A stretch of 64,000 nt of DNA from the NCBI GenBank assembly GCA_038235165.1, contig JBBSUG010000002.1, forward strand, positions 124,001 through 188,000, given 5' to 3'. The position numbers and the translations under genes are program-made. The DNA comes from GCA-002050365 sp038235165. GTDB taxonomy: Bacteria; Acidobacteriota; Blastocatellia; Pyrinomonadales; Pyrinomonadaceae. How positions within the stretch are numbered: the first letter of the stretch is position 1; each line of letters opens with the position of its first letter. The notes under the pieces are model-generated. The model made no database searches. It had not been told where the DNA came from and saw nothing but the letters and a program-made list of their open reading frames with translations. Shown piece by piece: positions 1 through 8,817 of this stretch.

Positions 1-1
1 C

Positions 2-1108
2 TTACCGGGCAATCGGTCTTCGAGTTACGGAGCGACGCGATGCCGAAGCCATTCTGTCAGTTTTCTGAATTTCAGTTTTTCTCATCTTAGCCGAACCGAG
101 TTTGTCCTGCCACCAAATAGCAATCGGACTGGCGATGGCAATCGTCGAATAAGTTCCCAGCGTGATGCCGACCAGCAATGCCAATGAGAAACTACGCAGA
201 ACTTCTCCGCCAAACAAAACCAATGCCAAGACTGACAAAAGAACCAAACCGGCGGTTATTACCGTTCGGGAAAGAGTTTGGTTAATTGAATCGTTTGTAA
301 TCTTAAAAAGTGAATCGTTTCTGTGCAGCGGAAGATTTTCACGCACTCGGTCGAAGATAACGATTGAGTCATTGACCGAGAATCCGACAATTGTCAAAAT
401 CGCCGCGATAACGGTCAAATTCACTTCCCATTGAAAAACTGAAAAGAATGCCAGAACCATCAAAATGTCGTGGAACACTGCGATAACTGCACCGGCAGCG
501 TAAGTCCAATCGTATCGAAAAGCGATAAAAAGCAAGATTCCGACCAATCCTAGAAGAGTAGCGGCGACGGCTTGGTTTCTAAGCTGTGAACCGGCGACTG
601 CGCCGACCGAATCCGTTCCAATAATTTTGTAAGCGGCATCCGGTGCATCTGCCAGCGTTTGATCATTCTCCGCTTCTTTTCCAAATGTATCGAGGGCAGA
701 TTTGACTGTTGTTCGTCCGGCTTGAACCTGTGCTGTTTTTTCCTGTTCATTGACGGCGGTGTCGGTTGTCGGTGTCTGAACGGCATCGGTATTTTCGATC
801 AGCGGAATTTTGATTAAAATTTCGTCGGGTTTATCAATCGAAGATTGAATCACCGGGTCGGTCACACCAACTTTATTCAACGCTTCACGAAGCTGAACGT
901 CAGTCGGCGTTTGCCCTTTGAATTTAGCAGTAACAACCGTTCCCCCTTTAAAATCTACGCCGAGATTAAAGGATTCGGTGCCGCCCGGGGTAAATTGCCG
1001 ACCGATTGCCGACACGAGACCAGCTAACATAACGAAAATGGAGAACGCGATGAAAACGCGCCGTTTTCCAAGCCAATCTATGTGAATATTCTGAAATAAA
1101 TTAAACAT
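2..1108 (-). CDS. secF: Protein translocase subunit SecF
   Basis: This is the 368-residue SecF subunit of the Sec accessory complex, an inner-membrane protein that uses the proton-motive force to help pull secreted proteins out of SecYEG. After a first membrane segment at about residues 18-37 it shows the D-F-K-G-G-T motif of the SecD/SecF head region. A periplasmic domain follows, then five C-terminal membrane helices including the hallmark GFSVNDSIVIFDRVREN segment. The length is near the usual size and the stop codon lies two bases inside the window edge. It is the last gene of the yajC-secD-secF order. The 83-base gap to secD carries a heptamer repeat array. Family assignment is secure. 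Confidence 0.97.
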   Translation of the reverse strand: MFNLFQNIHIDWLGKRRVFIAFSIFVMLAGLVSAIGRQFTPGGTESFNLGVDFKGGTVVTAKFKGQTPTDVQLREALNKVGVTDPVIQSSIDKPDEILIKIPLIENTDAVQTPTTDTAVNEQEKTAQVQAGRTTVKSALDTFGKEAENDQTLADAPDAAYKIIGTDSVGAVAGSQLRNQAVAATLLGLVGILLFIAFRYDWTYAAGAVIAVFHDILMVLAFFSVFQWEVNLTVIAAILTIVGFSVNDSIVIFDRVRENLPLHRNDSLFKITNDSINQTLSRTVITAGLVLLSVLALVLFGGEVLRSFSLALLVGITLGTYSTIAIASPIAIWWQDKLGSAKMRKTEIQKTDRMASASRRSVTRRPIAR

Positions 1109-1123
1109 TTTTTGTTAATCGAA

Positions 1124-1151
1124 AGTCTAGAGTTAGGAGTCATGAGTCAGA
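1124..1151. repeat. Heptamer tandem array upstream of secF
   Basis: Four consecutive 7-base units are visible on the plus strand: AGTCTAG, AGTTAGG, AGTCATG and AGTCAGA. On the coding strand of secF they read NNNNACT and end about 15 bases before its ATG. An imperfect inverted partner (ATGCTCCCAACT) follows at about 1155-1167, so the secD-secF spacer could fold into a hairpin. It is one of about ten arrays with the same period but different unit sequence in this window. Confidence 0.75.
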
Positions 1152-1191
1152 TATTATGCTCCCAACTTCTAAATCTTGCCTCATAAATCAT

Positions 1192-2877
1192 TTAGATACT
1201 GAGTTTCTGCATATTCGGGTTTCGGTTCAAAAGCCATTTGAAAATTGTGCGCGAAACAAAAACCGCTGTGAACAAGTTGATCAGCAATCCCAAAATCAAC
1301 GTTACGGCAAAGCCTTTAATCGGACCCGAACCGTATAAATAAAGAATTACCGAAGAAATAATCGTCGTAATGTGGGTATCAATGATCGTCACAAAAGCGC
1401 GGTCGAAACCGATGCTGATTGATTCGGAAACTGAAAAACCAAGACGCAGCTCTTCGCGAATGCGCTCGAAAATCAGCACATTCGAGTCAACCGCCATCCC
1501 GATTCCCAAAATCAACCCGGCAATCCCTGGCAGCGTCAATGTCGAACCGAAAACGACGAGTGCCGCTATCGTCAAAAGCATATTCAAAATCAGCGCAATC
1601 ACGGCATTAACACCAGAGCCGCGATAATAAAACAGCATAAACACGACGACCAACGCCAATCCGCCGAGCGATGCTTCAACACCGGCTTTGATCGAATCGG
1701 CTCCCAAACTCGGACCAACTGTGCGTTCTTCCTGATACTCGATTTCCGCCGGAAGTGCGCCTGACTTAAGCGTCAGGGCTAAATCATCCGCCGTCTGTTT
1801 GCTGAACCGACCGGAAATTTCACCGGAATCAAAAATCTGTGACTTGATAAAAGCAGCGGATTTAACCTCATTGTTCAGCACGACCGCCATATAATTGTTG
1901 ATGTTTTTACCTGTCCAGTCGCCGAATTTCTGCGCCCCGCTCGGCTTGAATGAAAACGAAATTTGATATTCGCCGCTCCCGCCTCTGCCCTGTACGGCTG
2001 CCGCGTCGCGCAGCTCGCTGCCGTCAACCACCGCCGGAGTTTCAACTACGACGTATCTTTTCGGTTTTTCCGGCGGATTTTGCTGATTGGGGACGGGCGT
2101 TTCGTCGCGTTCGACATATTCAATAACTTTACGGTTCTGTGCGCCGGCAGCCGCCTGTTTTGCCGCCTCTTCGGTCGGATAAGTCTGCACCGGCGCGGGA
2201 TTCGGCGCGGTGACGATTTTCATCAGCTCAAGCCGTGAAGTTTCCCCAACCAGTTTTTTAACTCGTTCAGGATTTTCGACTCCCGGCATTTGCAACAGGA
2301 TTTGTCCCGAATCCGCTTTGCCCTGTCTTTGCAGCGTCGGTTCTTTAACACCGAAAGCGTTGATACGGCTTTCGATAATTTTTAACGCCTGATCGGTCGC
2401 CTGTTCTTTTAACTTCGACTGAGACTGCCGCGACAGAGACCAGGTTACGTTACTGCTATTATTGCTTTCCGTCCACACGTTTGGATCAAAACCGACTTTT
2501 TTTCTGACCTCATCAATAATTTCCTGCGCTTTCGACGGATCGGTAATGTTGAGTGTGACTTGGTAATTGTTGTTTTCAGCAATGGAAGAGGCGTCGCTGA
2601 CGGGCAGTTTGGCATCTTGTCCAGCTTTCAACGCCGCATCTCGGCTGTCTTCGGTCAGCTTCTTCAAATACTCTTCCGTTTTGACGCGCATCACGAGATG
2701 CGAACCGCCCTTCAAATCCAATCCGAGATTGATGTTCTTGGCGAGATTGTTTTTGATGCCCGACCAGGTGAAATCCTCGCCTGAAATCGAACCGCGCGGT
2801 CCGAATACGAGATAGATACCAATCAGAGTAATAACGACGATGATCGCCGTTCTAATCCACAAACTACTATTTTTCAT
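1192..2877 (-). CDS. secD: Protein translocase subunit SecD
   Basis: This 561-residue inner-membrane protein is the partner of SecF in the SecDF-YajC complex. It has one N-terminal membrane helix (about residues 8-24), the conserved D-L-K-G-G-S-H motif near residue 54, a long periplasmic P1 region (about 60-370) and five C-terminal helices that contain the family motif GMAVDSNVLIFERIREE. The P1 region carries a Pro/Gln-rich insertion at about residues 235-275. It lies 22 bases downstream of yajC and upstream of secF, which is the classical order. No strong ribosome-binding site precedes the ATG, so coupling to yajC translation is possible. Confidence 0.97.
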   Translation of the reverse strand: MKNSSLWIRTAIIVVITLIGIYLVFGPRGSISGEDFTWSGIKNNLAKNINLGLDLKGGSHLVMRVKTEEYLKKLTEDSRDAALKAGQDAKLPVSDASSIAENNNYQVTLNITDPSKAQEIIDEVRKKVGFDPNVWTESNNSSNVTWSLSRQSQSKLKEQATDQALKIIESRINAFGVKEPTLQRQGKADSGQILLQMPGVENPERVKKLVGETSRLELMKIVTAPNPAPVQTYPTEEAAKQAAAGAQNRKVIEYVERDETPVPNQQNPPEKPKRYVVVETPAVVDGSELRDAAAVQGRGGSGEYQISFSFKPSGAQKFGDWTGKNINNYMAVVLNNEVKSAAFIKSQIFDSGEISGRFSKQTADDLALTLKSGALPAEIEYQEERTVGPSLGADSIKAGVEASLGGLALVVVFMLFYYRGSGVNAVIALILNMLLTIAALVVFGSTLTLPGIAGLILGIGMAVDSNVLIFERIREELRLGFSVSESISIGFDRAFVTIIDTHITTIISSVILYLYGSGPIKGFAVTLILGLLINLFTAVFVSRTIFKWLLNRNPNMQKLSI

Positions 2878-2899
2878 TGTTAAACTTCGCTGCCTCTAT

Positions 2900-3208
2900 C
2901 TATTTTCCGTCTTCCGGTTTGCGCCCGATAACCGCCGTTCTGGAAACTTCGATAAACGATTTTTCCGCGCTTTGAATGATAAAACTCGTCTCTCTAACTT
3001 CTTTGATTCTGCCGATGATACCGCCGTTAGTCACAACTTCGTCATTAATTTTCAGCTCGGCGATCATATCTTTCACCTGCTGCTGCTGCTTTTTCTGCGG
3101 CATTATTACGAGAAAGTAAAAAATTCCGAAGATAAAGACAAATGGCAGCAGCGTCCAAATTAGACTGCTCCCTCCGCTTTCCTGAAAAAGTAATATTATA
3201 GTGTTCAT
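2900..3208 (-). CDS. yajC: Preprotein translocase subunit YajC
   Basis: This is a 102-residue small membrane protein of the SecDF-YajC complex. It has one membrane segment (about residues 17-36) followed by the characteristic R/MPQKKQQQQ cytoplasmic stretch and a small beta-rich domain with GGIIGRIKEV. Size and order (tgt, yajC, secD, secF) match the family in many Gram-negative bacteria. Its C-terminus ends 22 bases before secD. Confidence 0.95.
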   Translation of the reverse strand: MNTIILLFQESGGSSLIWTLLPFVFIFGIFYFLVIMPQKKQQQQVKDMIAELKINDEVVTNGGIIGRIKEVRETSFIIQSAEKSFIEVSRTAVIGRKPEDGK

Positions 3209-3280
3209 TGTTTGTAATGCAGACCGAAAGACAGCAATTATGACAAATTAACGTCAAATTATCAAAGCAGTTCGACTCAT

Positions 3281-3496
3281 TTACTCAAATGTTTGATGAA
3301 ATCTTTTCGTTTTTTCTCTTTGAGTCTCTTTGAAATCAACTAAAATCGTTTGCAAATTGTCTTCGAGCATCGCATTTGTAAAACCAGCGAAATTCTTTAT
3401 GGCAGTAAGCGAACACCTTTTTCCGGTGGTTAAACAAAGAGTTTTCTTTAAAGTTTGTGCGGCTTCAGGACGTTCTGCGTATTCATAACTGTTCAT
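3281..3496 (-). CDS. Possible small hypothetical protein between tgt and yajC
   Basis: This is an open frame of 71 codons whose ATG lies 14 bases inside the 3' end of tgt (the tgt stop is at 3483-3485) and which ends 72 bases before yajC. I recognise no family. The product would be basic and partly helical, with two scattered Cys and no membrane segment or signal peptide. The stop-overlapping start would allow translational coupling with tgt. Against it are the lack of recognisable similarity, a low-complexity Lys/Arg/Gln-rich tail and ordinary length for a chance frame. It could equally be a non-coding spacer or a decayed gene. Confidence 0.3.
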   Translation of the reverse strand: MNSYEYAERPEAAQTLKKTLCLTTGKRCSLTAIKNFAGFTNAMLEDNLQTILVDFKETQREKTKRFHQTFE

Positions 3497-4655
3497 TATC
3501 GCTTAATCTGTTCAAAAATTTACGTCGGAACTCGCCGAATCTGCCGAGTTTGACAGCATCTCTTACCTTTCGCATCGTGTCAAGGAAGAATGCGAGATTG
3601 TGGTGCGAAATTAAAATTGCCGCGAGCATTTCGCCCGTTTGATAGAGATGCCGCAGATACGCTCTCGAGTACCGGCGGCAGACGGAACACGGGCAGTCAA
3701 AATCGAGTGGTTCGCTGTCTTTGGCGAATTTGGCATTGCGGATGTTCAATTTTCCGCGTGATGTAAAAGCCCCGCCGGTGCGCCCGTTGCGCGTCGGAAT
3801 CACGCAGTCGAACATATCAACGCCGTGATAAACCGCTTCGACCAAATCCTCGGGTGTTCCGACTCCCATCAAATAGCGCGGCGCATCTTTCGGCATTTGA
3901 CGGGCGAGAAATTCGAGAACTTCATACATCACGCTTTTTTCTTCACCGACGCTCAAACCGCCGATGGCGTAGCCGTCAAAACCGATTTCGACCGTTTTCT
4001 CCAAACTCTCGCGTCTCAAATCCAAATGTCCCGCACCCTGAGCGATGCCGAATAACGCCTGTCGACCAGTCAAATCTGCACTTTCCAAAAAACCGGTGTC
4101 CGCCCCTTCGTTTTGCAGTTCACTGAAACGACTTTTAGAACGCAAAGCCCACCGCGCAGTCATTTCCAAACTTTTGCGCGTCACGTCAATTTCCGCGTCA
4201 CCCGGCGCACATTCGTCGAAAACCATAACGATTTCCGAACCGAGCGCGGCTTGAATATCCATCGAAACTTCCGGCGAGAGAAACATTTTCGTCCCGTCAA
4301 TGTGCGAACGAAATTCGACTCCCTCTTCAGTCAATTTTCGCAAATCAGAAAGGGAAAAAACCTGAAAGCCGCCCGAATCCGTCAAAATTGAGCGATTCCA
4401 AGTCGAAAATTTATGCAGACCGCCAAGCTGCCGGATAATTTCCGCGCCCGGACGCAGCCACAAATGATAGGTATTTCCGAGAATTATTCGCGCATCGAGT
4501 TCGTTTTCGAGCCATTCAAAACGCACACCCTTGACCGTCGCCTGTGTCCCGACCGGCATAAACACTGGAGTTTCAATCACCGACCGCCGTGTTCGCAGAA
4601 TTCCCGTCCGCGCTTCACCGTCCTGCGCCGTCACTTGCCAATCAATTGGATTCAT
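3483..4655 (-). CDS. tgt: Queuine tRNA-ribosyltransferase (tRNA-guanine transglycosylase)
   Basis: This 390-residue enzyme exchanges guanine-34 of GUN-anticodon tRNAs for the queuosine precursor preQ1. Visible family marks are MPVGTQATVKG near residue 33, LTDSGGFQVFSLS near 90 with the general-base Asp, and FDCVIPTRNGRTG near 280 with the nucleophilic Asp. The zinc site C-x-C-x2-C followed by a distant His (SHHN) lies in the last 70 residues. It sits immediately upstream of the yajC-secDF group, a common arrangement. A heptamer array ends 12 bases before its ATG, so its leader appears to be made partly of repeat DNA. Confidence 0.97.
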   Translation of the reverse strand: MNPIDWQVTAQDGEARTGILRTRRSVIETPVFMPVGTQATVKGVRFEWLENELDARIILGNTYHLWLRPGAEIIRQLGGLHKFSTWNRSILTDSGGFQVFSLSDLRKLTEEGVEFRSHIDGTKMFLSPEVSMDIQAALGSEIVMVFDECAPGDAEIDVTRKSLEMTARWALRSKSRFSELQNEGADTGFLESADLTGRQALFGIAQGAGHLDLRRESLEKTVEIGFDGYAIGGLSVGEEKSVMYEVLEFLARQMPKDAPRYLMGVGTPEDLVEAVYHGVDMFDCVIPTRNGRTGGAFTSRGKLNIRNAKFAKDSEPLDFDCPCSVCRRYSRAYLRHLYQTGEMLAAILISHHNLAFFLDTMRKVRDAVKLGRFGEFRRKFLNRLSDNEQL

Positions 4656-4666
4656 ACATTATGCCC

Positions 4667-4737
4667 CAAAGTTCAAAGTTCAAGGTTTAAAGACCAATGC
4701 CCACATCAGTTAGCGAGGACTTTAGACTTTGGACTTT
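4667..4737. repeat. Inverted pair of heptamer arrays between tgt and the thioredoxin fusion
   Basis: The left arm reads CAAAGTT, CAAAGTT, CAAGGTT, TAAAGAC in exact 7-base steps at 4667-4694. The right arm reads GGACTTT, AGACTTT, GGACTTT at 4717-4737, roughly complementary in sense. The right arm overlaps the last codons and the stop of the thioredoxin-fusion gene, so its Q-K-S-K-V tail is encoded by repeat DNA. The left arm ends 12 bases before the tgt ATG. Confidence 0.75.
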
Positions 4738-6227
4738 TGTTTTTTGCCGAGAAGCGACCAAATCTGATCCGCGCCGACGGCGACTTCCGAGACAATTATG
4801 CCGTTTTCATTAATCAAAACTGCTGACGGGGTGCCGTCCATTCCGAACATTTTGGAAACTTCCCGCTCTTTTTCCAGCATAATCGGCGAGCGCAGATTTA
4901 ACTCCTTGTGTTTTTCGGCTTCGCCACCGGAAAGCAACAGCAAATCGGGTTCGTCAACACCTTTCGTCTGTTCCCATTCGCGTAAATCTCCGAGCATTTG
5001 GTCGCAGAATCCGCACGTCGTACTCCAGTAAGTAAGGAGCGTTTTTTTGCCGTGCAGTTCGTTTGAAGAAATTATTTTGTTTGAAATATCAGGCAGCGAA
5101 AACTCAGGTAAAGTTTCGCCCGGCTGTGAATGTTCCGTGCCGTTTCCATTATTCGGCGCGATTAACAACGGCTGTGAAACATCAATTTCTGATTTGATCT
5201 TGTCAACCAAATCACGGATCGCTTTGTCACCGACGGCAAGCCTTCCGGCAATGTTGCCGTCCGCATTGACCGGAACGACGGTCGGTGTCCATTGTGCGCC
5301 GAACAGTTGCGTCACTTCCTTATCACTTTGAAACAGGATTTGTTTGAGCGAAGTTCCGGCAAACTTGTCAAGATTGTCCTTAGCCTTGCCGCTGCTGATG
5401 AACACAAAATTTAGTTTCCCCTTTAATTCGGCTTGCCACGCTTCGATTTCCGGCAGCAAAGCCGCACACGGAGCGCAATTCGGACCGACAAAGAAAAACA
5501 ACAGCGGTTTTGCCGGTGCTAAGAGTTGCTGCAAAGAAACTTGTTTGCCGTTAATGTCGGGCAATTCAAACGCAGGCGCGGGCGTTCCGATCAACAAACC
5601 TTCTTTCGGCAGCGCGACATCTTCACGTCGCACTTCATTTCCGCCGTCCCCGCCAATCAATTCCAAAATCTCAATGCGCCGCATAATCTGCGTTTGCTGT
5701 TCTGAAATGATTTTTAAAAAATAGACGACCGCACCTAACAGACCGACCGTGGCTAAACCGATAATAAGCGACATTGCATTTCCTTCCGAAGCATTATTTG
5801 ATGAATCTACCAGACTCAAACCTTGATTTCCGTTCCCGCTTAAAACGAGAACAAATGAGAGTATCGCAAAAATTGCGTTGCGAATCAGACTTTTTGCTGA
5901 AACCGGTTCGCTGTGAATCTGCCCGAAACAGTGACAGTCCGGCGCGTTGCCCTGCGACATTTGCCAAAGCATTCCGCCGATAAAAACGAGTAATAATAAG
6001 AATCCGCCAATCGCACCGAACCACGAAGTTGCCGTCGGCAAGAGCAGAACGGCGATAAGAAGTTCAATGACGGGCAGCGCGAACGCAAAAGTTTTCGCCA
6101 AACTCTGCGGCACACCGAAATCTTTGACCGCTTTTTCCGAACCTTCAAGATCAATTAATTTCCCGATGCCCGCCAAACCGAAAATTCCCGCGAGAATCAA
6201 TCTTATTAAAAGTAAAAGTATCTCCAT
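4722..6227 (-). CDS. MauE/DoxX-like membrane domain fused to two thioredoxin-like domains
   Basis: This 501-residue membrane protein is probably a thiol redox relay. Residues 1-130 form four hydrophobic helices of the MauE/DoxX type, with a CHC motif (P-D-C-H-C-F) near residue 97. A fifth membrane segment (about 150-172) precedes a first thioredoxin-like domain (about 210-345) with active site CAPC and a second (about 365-495) with CGFC. MauE-type proteins are known or proposed to shuttle disulfides across the membrane; that this protein passes electrons to two periplasmic thioredoxin modules is inference. It lies 14 bases downstream of glucokinase. The C-terminal five residues and the stop come from a heptamer repeat. 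Confidence 0.85.
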   Translation of the reverse strand: MEILLLLIRLILAGIFGLAGIGKLIDLEGSEKAVKDFGVPQSLAKTFAFALPVIELLIAVLLLPTATSWFGAIGGFLLLLVFIGGMLWQMSQGNAPDCHCFGQIHSEPVSAKSLIRNAIFAILSFVLVLSGNGNQGLSLVDSSNNASEGNAMSLIIGLATVGLLGAVVYFLKIISEQQTQIMRRIEILELIGGDGGNEVRREDVALPKEGLLIGTPAPAFELPDINGKQVSLQQLLAPAKPLLFFFVGPNCAPCAALLPEIEAWQAELKGKLNFVFISSGKAKDNLDKFAGTSLKQILFQSDKEVTQLFGAQWTPTVVPVNADGNIAGRLAVGDKAIRDLVDKIKSEIDVSQPLLIAPNNGNGTEHSQPGETLPEFSLPDISNKIISSNELHGKKTLLTYWSTTCGFCDQMLGDLREWEQTKGVDEPDLLLLSGGEAEKHKELNLRSPIMLEKEREVSKMFGMDGTPSAVLINENGIIVSEVAVGADQIWSLLGKKQKSKV

Positions 6228-6240
6228 AGCTCTGTAATTT

Positions 6241-7230
6241 TTATTCGCCGGCTATTTTATAGTAAGCGTAATGCGCCGCGCCGATTAATGCGGCGTTTTC
6301 ATTTAAGATCACGCGCACCGGAATTTTTTCGAGCAGTTCGCGCATTCGTCCTTTGGCGGTAAACGAATTGAGAAAAATCTCTTCTTTTAATTTAGGTAAT
6401 ATTTTTGGCGCGATGCCGCCGCCGAGATAAATTCCGCCGGTCGCTAACACGCGCAGTGCCAAATTTCCGGCTTCCGCGCCGTAAAGCGATATAAAAATAT
6501 CCAATGTTTGTTCGCAAATCGCCGATTTTTCTTCCAAACCGTATTTTGAGACGACTGCGCCAACATCGCCGTTCGCTTCCATTTCTTCTGCTAGCCACTT
6601 CGGTTCATTAGCCCGTTTCGTGTCGCGTAGAAATTCGTAAATGTTCTGCAAACCCATCCCGGAGACGACGCGCTCAACGCTGACACGCTCGAATTTGGTC
6701 AGCAAATACCGCAGAAGTTCCATTTCAATTTCGTTGCGCGGCGCAAAATCGGCGTGACCGCCTTCGGTTGCAAAAGGGCATAACTCGCCATTTTCATTGT
6801 ATATTCCGGCTTCCCCCAATCCCGTTCCGGCAGAAATTACTGCCCGGTTTCCGGTCGCATTCGGTTCGCCGCAATTGAGTTGGGCAAATTCGGTTTCATC
6901 GAGTTCCTGAATGCCGTAGGCGTTCGCTTCCAAGTCATTGATAAGTCCGATTTTATCCTGTTCAAACAGCCATCTCAGCTCATCCGTGTCAATCGTCCAC
7001 GGCAAATTTTGCAATTTCGCAATTTTGCCACGCACGGGACCCGGCACACCGAAACAGGCGTGGTCAACCGAGTGGGATTTCCCGCGCAAAAAAATTTGCA
7101 CAATTCCTGCCAAATTTTGATGTTCCGCACTTATGAATTGTTCCGTAGCGACAGATTCGAATCCCAGCTCGTTTTTATCAAACAAAGCCAGTCTTGTCTT
7201 AGTCCCGCCGATGTCCCCTGCTAGTATCAT
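6241..7230 (-). CDS. glk: Glucokinase (ROK/Glk type)
   Basis: This is an ATP-dependent hexokinase-fold enzyme that makes glucose-6-phosphate. It opens with the phosphate-binding motif AGDIGGTKTRLALFD. It continues with a sugar-binding N-D-L-E-A-N-A-Y-G motif, the adenosine-binding ISAGTGLGEAG and the substrate-loop EGGHADFAPR, as in proteobacterial Glk. I chose the ATG at 7228-7230 (329 residues) because the motif begins five residues later; a GTG 51 bases upstream would add an uncharged tail with no counterpart in the family. It stands between argH and the MauE-thioredoxin gene on the same strand. Confidence 0.93.
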   Translation of the reverse strand: MILAGDIGGTKTRLALFDKNELGFESVATEQFISAEHQNLAGIVQIFLRGKSHSVDHACFGVPGPVRGKIAKLQNLPWTIDTDELRWLFEQDKIGLINDLEANAYGIQELDETEFAQLNCGEPNATGNRAVISAGTGLGEAGIYNENGELCPFATEGGHADFAPRNEIEMELLRYLLTKFERVSVERVVSGMGLQNIYEFLRDTKRANEPKWLAEEMEANGDVGAVVSKYGLEEKSAICEQTLDIFISLYGAEAGNLALRVLATGGIYLGGGIAPKILPKLKEEIFLNSFTAKGRMRELLEKIPVRVILNENAALIGAAHYAYYKIAGE

Positions 7231-7307
7231 TAGTTTTGTAAATTGAAAGTGCCGCAAGTTTTTCACAAAAGCAAGCGACACTCAAAAAATTATCTTATCA
7301 GAATATA

Positions 7308-8804
7308 TTAGCGTTCGATAATTTCATCAACTTTTTTATTCAAATTTACCGAAGCGGCATCAAGAAAATCTTTTTTATCGGTGAACCATTTTTCATCAGC
7401 CGATTCTGCCTCACGCTCGACGCTCAACGCCCGCCGCGTTTCCTGCGGCGCAGTTCCACCGTAAATCGTTCGAATCGCCACGAAATTTTCGGGCGAAAGT
7501 GTTTTTTGCAAATCTTCTTTTGAAAGCGAAAGTTCCCTGCTCAAAATCGTTTGCGCCGCCGACTGTAAAATTTCGTGCGTGATTTCGCTGCCCTTTTCAA
7601 TTGCCGCTTTGACGGAAGTTCCGACGATTTTGTGTGCGACGCTGAACGGGAGATTTTCGCGTCGGACAATCGTATCGGCTAATTCCGTGACGGTAATAAA
7701 ATTTTCACCGGCGCGGCGGCGCAGCGTATCGAGATTAAATGTCGCCGACCCCAATGTTCCGGCAAACAGCGCGACCGAACGATTAGCATCGCGCAGCGCG
7801 TTGTAAATTAACGGTTGCAAATCGTCTTCGACATCGTTAATGTCCCCGAACGGCGTATTGTGAATGCTCGTAAAAACCGCCAAACTCTGACCGAGAGCTT
7901 TGCTGGCAAGCGCGCGAATGTGTTCGAGGGCGACCGGATTGCGCTTTTGCGGCATTATCGAAGACCCCTGCACATAGCTGTCAGGCAGACGGATAACATC
8001 AAATTCCATCGAAGCCATTTGCAAAAACTCGAACGCAAATTTGCCGATGTTGACGAGCAGTGCGGCGGTTGTACCGAGCGTTTCGGTAAAGTAGTCAACC
8101 GAGGCGATGGAAGCGTAAGAATTGACGGTCGGCGCGTAAAATCCTAAAAGTTCGGCGACCCGGTGACGATTGATCGGGAAGCCGGTCGTCGTGATCGCGC
8201 CCGAACCGAGCGGACACAAATTCATATTGTCGAACGCTCTTTGCAGCCGCTTGATGTCGCGCCCGAGATTTTCCGCCATTGCCAGCAGGAAATGTGCCAG
8301 CGTCGAGGGCTGTGCAGGCTGCGTATGCGTGTAAGCCGGAATCAATGTTTCGTGATGTTCCGCCGCGAGATTTAATAAATTACCCCGCAAATCCATCGCC
8401 GAGTGCAGCAGTTTGAGCGTGTCCTGCCGCAGATGAAGCCGGTAAATCGTCACGTCAATGTCGTTTCTGCTTCGCGCCGTGTGCAGTTTTCCCGCCGTAT
8501 CGTCGTCACAGTTCTTCTTTATTTCGCGCTGCAAATAGTAAAATAAATCTTCAAAACTGCCGTCATACTCAGCGCGTCTGATCGAATCCAAATCCAAACC
8601 GCGCACGGCTGTAAGTAATTCTTTTAATTCATCGTCGCTGATGATTTCCTGCTCGGCGAGCATTATCGCGTGAGCATAATCAACTTCCAAATAGGCTTGC
8701 AAAAAATATTTTTTGGCATCTTCAAAACAATCTGCCAGAACATTTTCTTTATAAATCTGCGCGGGAAATTTTTCCGGCGCGGGCATTTTTTTTTCAGGTG
8801 TCAT
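7308..8804 (-). CDS. argH: Argininosuccinate lyase
   Basis: This 498-residue enzyme of the fumarase/aspartase superfamily cleaves argininosuccinate to arginine and fumarate. The signature loop GSSIMPQKRNP lies near residue 285, preceded by the T-H-T-Q-x-A-Q-P motif at about 160 and the S-R-N-D substrate motif at about 110. It is slightly longer than typical (about 460) because of N-terminal and internal extensions. A good ribosome-binding site (GGAG, 5 bases before the ATG) is present. The preceding PIG-L gene ends only 13 bases upstream, suggesting co-transcription. No other arginine gene is in view. Confidence 0.96.
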   Translation of the reverse strand: MTPEKKMPAPEKFPAQIYKENVLADCFEDAKKYFLQAYLEVDYAHAIMLAEQEIISDDELKELLTAVRGLDLDSIRRAEYDGSFEDLFYYLQREIKKNCDDDTAGKLHTARSRNDIDVTIYRLHLRQDTLKLLHSAMDLRGNLLNLAAEHHETLIPAYTHTQPAQPSTLAHFLLAMAENLGRDIKRLQRAFDNMNLCPLGSGAITTTGFPINRHRVAELLGFYAPTVNSYASIASVDYFTETLGTTAALLVNIGKFAFEFLQMASMEFDVIRLPDSYVQGSSIMPQKRNPVALEHIRALASKALGQSLAVFTSIHNTPFGDINDVEDDLQPLIYNALRDANRSVALFAGTLGSATFNLDTLRRRAGENFITVTELADTIVRRENLPFSVAHKIVGTSVKAAIEKGSEITHEILQSAAQTILSRELSLSKEDLQKTLSPENFVAIRTIYGGTAPQETRRALSVEREAESADEKWFTDKKDFLDAASVNLNKKVDEIIER

Positions 8805-8817
8805 TTTTTACTCCAAC

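Noticed and set aside
7231..7281. Longer glucokinase starting at a GTG
   Set aside because: The extra 17 residues have no family counterpart, and the nucleotide-binding motif starts directly after the ATG at 7230.
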